From assembly GCA_015680685.1 (NCBI GenBank), contig MNCI01037842.1, forward strand, positions 624,585-688,584: a DNA stretch of 64,000 nucleotides. The letters are read 5' to 3'. Shown here piece after piece: positions 57,408 to 64,000 of this stretch. How positions within the stretch are numbered: position 1 is the first letter of the stretch; the number at the start of each line of letters is the position of its first letter. The position numbers and the translations under genes were made by a program. The DNA comes from Gnetum montanum. Lineage: Eukaryota > Streptophyta > Gnetopsida > Gnetales > Gnetaceae. The notes below the pieces were generated by a model that ran no database searches, had not been told where the DNA came from, and saw nothing but the letters and a program-made list of their open reading frames with translations.

Positions 57408-60102
57408 ATGCCCCCAAAAAGAGGAATCCAAGGAGAACTCCCATGACTTGTAAGCAGCAGACCATGAGACCATAGAAGAGGACAAGTGAGTGAGAAAAAT
57501 CTACAAATAGAACAAGGAGCGTAGCAAACATAATCTTTTAGCATTCATCAAAAAACTCTAACCATAGAGTAATCTACTCAAGTATAGTAAATGTTCCACT
57601 AGTACCTATCTAGGGACAACAACTTACACTATCACCTAAATGCCTTCAAGTTATTCAAGAAAAATCCATCATGTTGACAATAATTATGGAACTTAACTTT
57701 GGTCCATTTTTAAAATTTTCTTTAGAAGCTATTAAGACCCAACTTCAATCATCTCCTTTGTGGTCTACTCTAACAAACAATGGAGAATGGTATCTAGGAG
57801 AAACACTCTAGTTTTGGCAAAATTGAGAAGCTGATGCTACAGTCAAAATTGAAGAAATCTTAGTATCTTACTCAGTTAAGGAAATTTTAGAGATATTGAC
57901 TATGCCTAATCAAGGAGCAAAAGTGGCATAGATATCAACCAAATCTAACATAGACACCAAGAAGCTATGGTTATAGTGGTCCTATGGCAAGTAAGATAAA
58001 GAATATAGCAAATTGACTGTAGAAGAAAAGATCTCTTTCAAATTTGGCACTTATCACTTATTTCCTATCAAAAAATTGAATAGCATATCTACATATGTGG
58101 CCAAAGCCAGTGCAATATTAAGGGAAAAATTCAATGCAAATCACTTGCCTCTACTTCATAGTAGTCCATAGGCAATTTAAAGAAAAGAAGGTAGGGAAGG
58201 TAACACTTCCATTCCCTTGCCTTATTTAGAAGTTATGTAAATAGGCTGGTATCCAAGGGTATATAAATGATGCATTAAGGAAGGTAGAAAATGCTTCCTA
58301 TGATGAAATAATCAAGCCAGTGCCTCCCAAAAAGTACCAATTAGAAGAACAACCACACACTAAGAAGCCTACCAAACCCACAAGATAATAGCAATAGCAA
58401 CCACAAGTTCCACCACCGCCGCTACAAGATTATCAACCTTCAATGAATCATCTATAGAAAATTGTAGAAACTATCAATTGAGGATGTAGAGAAAAGACCA
58501 CTTTATTTAAGGTAATTGATGATGTAATTAGGCCAACCATTTCATCCTACTAGTGGAAAGATATCATTATAGTTAGGAGAAGAGGCCCAGTCCTCACAAT
58601 AGATTTTTGAGAACATCACATCATTCCAAGTGGTGCTTCAATTGGGAGAAAGAGCCATAGTTATGATCATGTAGCACAATGATGCAGAAAAAGCTACACA
58701 AGTGATCATAGATCACATTAAATAATCTTATAATGCACCTATTGTGCCACCAATTGATATTTTTGAAGCCAAATATGCTCCAATGCTAGTCGGCACCTCT
58801 ATGAGTCTTGCAGAACATGAAGATGTATTGGATAAACTATTATAGACAGGACAAGTTATGACAAATATATTTGATATTCCTAGTGATATCACTACATTAG
58901 AGTCTAAATTGATTCCTACCAAAGGAAAATTAATCATGGCTAAAATTAGGGTAGAATATGTTGAGAATGAGCTTCATAGTTTATAAGAAGAGCTTGTAGC
59001 ATTGAGTGTAGAAAGGAGAGATCCACCTCAATTCATAGCACTAGATCAAATAGTATAATTTATAACAAAGATATAGCAGATGAAAAAGAAAAGGTAGTGT
59101 GGAATGCTTTAGTAGCCAAAGCCCAATCATATGCCCATGCTAAAGAAATTATTGCCTTAAAAGAAGAAAATAATCAACTTGCTATAGATAACATGAGGTT
59201 GACCATAGCAGAAAAGCAAAAAAACACTCTAGAAGAAAGTGTCCATCAGTTGAGAAAGCAACTAATGAGGGTCAACCAAGATATGAGCCATCTCACAAGA
59301 TAAAATAAAACCCTCTCTAATGAAGAAGGTGCATGCCATTTGATAGAAATCAACTATCAAAATTAGCACATGGTAAAATGAGGCCAAGAAACATGAAAGG
59401 CTCAAAGAACACTTCCAAGACCAAGTGGGTATGTATAAATAGATAAATAAGAAAGAGATCTAGATGGAAAAGGCTAATATCAGTTCGATTGCAGCATGAA
59501 ATCCTGATTGGCAACCCATCTTCGATAGCATGATCCAAACATATTAAACAAAAGTGAAAAACACAGACCTACAAATAGAAGACATAAAAGAATACATGGC
59601 ATTATCAAACCTTTGATATGCTAATTTGGCCATGTTAATAGCATGCTTGACCAAAAATGAACTAGAAGAACAAGTAGTAGCCACTTCTGCTTTCTATGAG
59701 AAGGAGTTTGTAAATAGAAAATATGCTTTATAGAAACTTCAAGTAGAAAACTCAAAACTAGAAGCAGTTAAGGCTAGCTACCAAGGGAAGAAGGATGTAG
59801 TATTGAATCTAGCCAAAAGATTAATGGACTATCATGAACTTGGAGAAAAGGAAAAAGCTTTTGAAGAAGAGCAATGATAGTTTGTGACATGGTACGATAA
59901 AGTCAATCAAATGTTTCTACAACTATCATGTCTGTGGAACATGGAAAATCCATCAAACATTGGTTCAATAGAATGGATAGTTCATGATCAATGAATAGAA
60001 GAATAGAAGTTGTAGGTGCTCCTAAATAAGTACCAATTTAAAAGGCCTAATGACAAGGGAAAGAAACCTATGGAAGAGCCACCTCCACCCAAAACAACAT
60101 AA
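57408..60102 (+). pseudogene. ORFX, full-length decayed copy (A4)
   Basis: About 2.7 kb. It begins MPPKRG, with TAG directly before the ATG, compared with CAG before MALKRG in A1. The region around FSIHQ is nearly identical at DNA level to A1 (TTTAGCATTCATCAA). The central domain (57,650-58,140) includes MELNFGPFLKFSLEAIKTQL, GEWYLGETL.FWQN, VKEILEILTMPNQG, then FKFGTYHLFPIKKLNSISTY and ASAILREKF. The second half is coiled-coil-like (VAKAQSYAHAKEIIALKEEN at 59,115, ESVHQLRKQLMRVNQD, LQVENSKLEAVKASYQ). It ends KGKKPMEEPPPPKTT. Stops and a few frameshifts are present. No membrane segment or protease/RT/integrase motif is visible. It may encode an accessory protein; its role is unknown. An env-like ORF was considered and not supported. 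Confidence 0.72.
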
Positions 60103-60310
60103 GGCTATAGTCAACCTTGCTAGATCTTGGCTTTCATTCTTTTTCAAAATTATCATGTCATGTGTTCATTTTTGTAAACTCCATTATGAAACTAGAGAGT
60201 CATGTATATAGAAATTAGTGTCATGTAGATCTACCTCCCAATTTTGTAAGGAACTCCATCCTTATTTTATAAAATTGAAGGGTATTCCTAAAAAGAAAGG
60301 GGTTAGCTTT

Positions 60311-61680
60311 TGAACTTTTAGTTAATGCTTTACCTGGTAATTTTTGGACTCTTTATCTCTCTTTCTCTACTAATCAATGTAGTTGGCATTCTTTGGGATT
60401 GTTGATTTGAAAAACCTCTTCCAAAGGATTTTCCTTTTTGCAAAATAACTACCATTTTCTCTCTATCCTACTAATGCATTATATCCCCTTCCTATTTTAC
60501 TCTTGACACATGAAGAAATCATTGGAAATTAGGTCAATACACTGATTTGATCCTTTTTTCTACTTTGTCAACCATTTAATATACTATTATTTCCATCAAG
60601 TCTACATTAGGTATGTGCATTGGGAAAGGAATTGCGTAATGTAGCTCCTTGTTAGATGTTTTTGATCCCTAGTACATCTCTTGGAATATTTTTAGGATGT
60701 TTTTTTTCCTCTTATTTTCTTGGTAATTTGGATCAATCCCTCAGTTTTCTATTTCTAGATTTCATCTAGATCCATTTTAGATCTATTAGTAGTGTTTATG
60801 TTTTAGGTCTAGGATTTTCTAGATCTGTCTTATTTTAAATTTTTTTTCTTACTAGCTACATATATGCTCGTTTGTCTTTTTTTGTGCTATACAATGCTCT
60901 ATTTTATTTTCCTTTCTGGTATACACTTTTCTCTACTTGTTTTCTATAGCCTATTTCACACATACAAATCTTTCATTTTTCTTGATACTCATCAATGTTT
61001 GGAAAATATGTTCACCTTGGATTATTGAATTTTATTTCATGACACATAAGTACGCTTTCTATTTGAGGAACATTTTTTGATAAATTAGTTTCCTAGATTG
61101 TATGATGGCCATGACATTGCCTAGCTTAGTTTCATATTAGGTAGTAACAAATCTAGGTATGATGATGATTCCTACTGTAACATCTTTCTACTACTAGAAA
61201 GAGGACCTTTGCAAAACTAAGCATTATTTCTAGGATCTACTTTCTATTTTTTTCATATTTTGATCAAATTCTCCTAACTGTTTCTAATGTGGTGTGTTGA
61301 TACATTAACATCAAATCAATTCTCTATGACTCTAATGTCATTACTAAGATTTTCTTACTATTAACTCTCACTGACATGCCACATCAAAACATTAACATCG
61401 CATTATTTCTCTATGATTTAAACTTTCTCTTTAAAACCAAAGCTTCTTAACTGTTGTTTCAATTGTAAACCTATTTTCAAGAACAATCTAACACACTGGT
61501 AACAAACTTGTGAAGTCACATCATTTCTATAGTTTTTGCTATGGCATCATCTTATACATTGAGTTTTTCTAGAATCTAGAAGCTAACGGATTGATAGAGA
61601 CATCAAGGATTTTAATGAATACTAAGCCTAAAAGATTACAAAATAGCTTGTGCCAAATGGAAGCTAGACTATATTTTGAC
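60311..61680. other. unassigned AT-rich DNA
   Basis: No gene recognised. The stretch lies between the end of A4 and the gag of element E and may contain E's leader or LTR, but no second copy is available to define ends. Confidence 0.4.
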
Positions 61681-61689
61681 ACTTGATTT

Positions 61690-64000
61690 ATTTTAGCCCA
61701 TTGTAAAATTTGAGCAAACTAATAAGCTACCAGCTTTTCTTCCCAATCTTGATTACCAAATTGAACTAGATGATGAGGAAGCTAAGAAGATGGCCAAATT
61801 CATCTTAGAGAAAGAAAAGATGTAGGAACATGTTCACCTATAAATCAAAGAAGCTAGGATGAAAAAAATTCTGGATCAACTTCTTTGTCTACACATTATT
61901 CTTAGATTAAGAAGAGGAAGTGTTACGTCTGAGTCTAATATCCACTTGATAGATAAAGATGAAGAGTAACTAGCAAGGGCACTTGGAAAAAGAAACTCTT
62001 TCTCTTATAACATCCATACCATCAACACCTCAATTGCACTAGTTGCTACACCTAGATCTCTTACATCTACAACTAAACCGTTTAGCCTTTCAATAACTTG
62101 TATTTAACCATACCAACAATTTCCATCCAATAATGCTAGCAATCCATACTTTAATTTTTAATTTTCTATTCATCTTTTGAAAAAAATGCAAGGAGCCTAT
62201 CATACTTTATTTTTAACCTTTTTTACTTTGTATTCCTACTACATAGCCAATCAATAGTCCTCAAGCTACTAACATATTCTCCTTTCTTGTATACCCATCA
62301 AATCCAACCTTCTTATGTATACTCACTACCACATCCTTTGGGACCATTTCTCATGTGTTTCCTTCCTTAACATCCATACCCACTACTATACCATAACTTA
62401 TCATCAATTTTCCTAGAATAGATCCATAGCTACTTACATTACTTAATAACATGATGCTCCATCTTCAAAAAAATGAAGAAAAAATGGTGAGGGTGCTAAA
62501 AATGGAAGGAAATTTAATCTCCTCTTAGCTATGGAATTTCTTTTCTAGACTTTTCTAATGAAGTTTTGCTACCTACTTTCACTATCTACAATGATGAAAT
62601 AAGGAACTCCATAAATCATGTGGTCATGTTTAGGAATGAATGCATGGTTATGGTCCCTTACCCACATATTGTGCTATGGAAGAGCTTTAGAATGGTATAA
62701 TTACCTAGCACATGGATCTATCATCTTTCTAGAACAATTCCTAGCAAGCTTTGTTGAACATTTTAAGTTTAATGTATCTCAAAGAATGTGCATGATGTTT
62801 CATTATCATTAACCAAGCTCCAAATAATCTTTTTTGATAAATTCATTTCTCAATGAATAACAACATCAAAGAAACTACCTTATCATTTAAAAAAATTTCA
62901 TTTGAAAGATATCTTCAATCATATAGTATTTAACTAAATTTGTAAAAGGATGTCTTATTCTAAGCCTTATTCTTTAAATGATGATTTCTTTATCATTAGA
63001 TGCATTGAAGAAACAACCATTCAATAGATCAATTAAGTATCCATATCAATTTATAACAAGGCTAACAAGGCTATAAAATAAGAGAAAGTATTGCCATCTT
63101 CTATAGGTATTTCTTCTTCCTATAAGAAATAAAAGAATGCTTCCTCAACTACTCTCTATTCAACTCAAAAATGAAGGCCTCAAAGAAGTAAATACCAATA
63201 GACTAAGATACCTATCAAGTATTCTTTTCTTCTAAAAAATATTTTCAATGATTGCTACCTTATGAAGAAACAAGTTTCTAATCAATTAAGAGCACACTAC
63301 TATCACATTTAGATGATAGCTATGGATTCTTCTCAAAGACAAGAACGTAACCTTGAGGTGCCTAAGTGGCAAGATTACAAAAAATATTACTACTATTACA
63401 AACAACTGTGGGAATCTAAAGAATAACATCTAGGATCTCATTGATAAGGACAAGATGGTAGGAAAGTATGATCCATCCATTATGCATCCATGCAATCAAT
63501 ACCTTTAAGTATTTAAGAATTCCTTGGGAGCTTGAGACATAATTTTAACTTTCAAGCTTAAATACAAAGCTTGTAAGTTTCAACCTAGAGAAGCTTATGT
63601 TATATGTTCATCTGATTACAAATAGCCTAGGCAATCATCACTATATCCTAAGAAACCTTATGTGATCTAATAGTCTGACTACACTACTATATCATCCAAA
63701 TCAAATTATTCTTCTCCATCTTCCTATCACATCCATGCTACTAATTTCCATCCTTCTACTTCTTCTCAACCTACCCATCCATCCAACTTTCATTCTAGTT
63801 CACATCATTCTAAACCTCCAGCATCCATTGCAAATTAAACATATGTCTTTCCATCATCTCACTTGAAAATGCTTGCTCAAAATCAATAAAAAATGAGTCA
63901 TGATTAGCTAAATGGAAGGAGAAGATCACTGATGCACTAAAGCAACCTTCTAAACAATAAAGAAATTTTCCTTTCAACAATAATAGAAGACTACTTTCTC
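61690..64000 (+). pseudogene. gag of element E (gypsy, Tat-like), runs off the window
   Basis: The N-terminal part (61,720 onwards) reads LPAFLPNLDYQIELDDEEAK and a KILDQLLCL helix, followed by a Ser/Pro/Tyr-rich stretch (62,000-62,450). The capsid core at 62618-62812 has RALEWYNYLAHGSIIFLEQF and LASFVEHFKFNVSQ. This corresponds to KTLDWYHALPRSSISTLEEL.. FVTRFKYNL in family B. Next come KKLPYHLKKFHLKDIFNH and a long Ser/Tyr/Pro-rich C-terminal part. Frameshifts and stops are common. The window ends before any protease. Confidence 0.65.

Larger units (their letters stand above)
50859..60310 (+). mobile_element. family A element A4 (gag-PR, internal promoter, ORFX)
   Basis: A plus-strand family A element with 5' LTR, decayed primer site, gag, protease, T-rich spacer, the conserved block shared with A1, an internal promoter-like block and a full-length ORFX. 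Pol is absent between protease and spacer, as in A1. A purine run AAAAAGAAAGGGG at 60,291-60,303 could be the polypurine tract, but no 3' LTR of this family follows; the 3' end is therefore lost or very diverged and 60310 is approximate. Confidence 0.75.

Noticed and set aside
57408-60102. Interpretation of ORFX as an envelope-like gene.
   Set aside because: I see no signal peptide or membrane segment; the readable parts are soluble-looking and coiled-coil-like.
1-64000. tRNA or rRNA genes, CRISPR arrays, bacterial operons, plastid or mitochondrial inserts.
   Set aside because: None could be supported by structure or sequence on reading both strands.

Overview
This window looks like intergenic DNA from a land plant with a large, repeat-filled nuclear genome. 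It is AT-rich, has no conserved host gene, no tRNA or rRNA gene and no CRISPR array that I can see, and nearly all recognisable coding sequence is decayed retrotransposon. Most of that is Ty3/gypsy-type gag, protease, reverse transcriptase (RT) and RNase H full of TAG/TAA/TGA stops; there is also one LINE fragment. Nesting and heavy decay would fit a gymnosperm or another giant-genome plant, but the sequence alone does not name the species.

Layout. 1-1.2 kb: unassigned. 1.2-2.25 kb: LINE RT remnant (+). 4.25-12 kb: a decayed minus-strand ORF split by a complete family A element (A1, 4750-10851, minus, with LTRs and a 5-bp target duplication). 12.3-17.3 kb: a plus-strand family A element (Aplus) cut inside RT by another A element (A2, 17308-19304, minus), whose gag is itself cut by family B copy B1 (19305 to about 30540, plus). 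30.56-36.75 kb: A3 (minus, with RT and RNase H). 36.8-43.6 kb: B2 (plus, 5' truncated, 3' LTR present). 43.96-47.2 kb: a third gypsy-like family (C, minus). 50.4-50.86 kb: RNase H remnant. 50.86-60.3 kb: A4 (plus). 61.7-64 kb: gag of a further element (E, plus).

Two arrangements go beyond ordinary gag-pol debris. (1) Family A members lacking pol (A1 and A4) carry, downstream of gag, a second block resembling a U3 promoter (GATATC-type repeats plus a TATA box). About 0.5 kb further on is a second sense ORF, called ORFX here. Its N-terminus, a W/F-rich central domain and its extreme C-terminus are conserved between the two copies. (2) Family B is an apparently pol-less, Tat-like element with one gag-protease frame on the sense strand. 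Facing it is a multi-exon gene on the antisense strand with its own TATA box, GT-AG introns with compatible phases over the first four exons, a coiled-coil-like region and an acidic C-terminus. In both B copies the two convergent genes meet at a short repeat based on GGCC..AAATGGCCTAAAACTAA.

All copies are broken, so the genes here are fossils. The organisation is shared by independent copies and is therefore probably an ancestral property of each family. Family assignments come from motifs read by eye; no database search was possible. Three of the four N bases sit between perfect direct duplications of 40-63 bp and look like unmerged contig ends.
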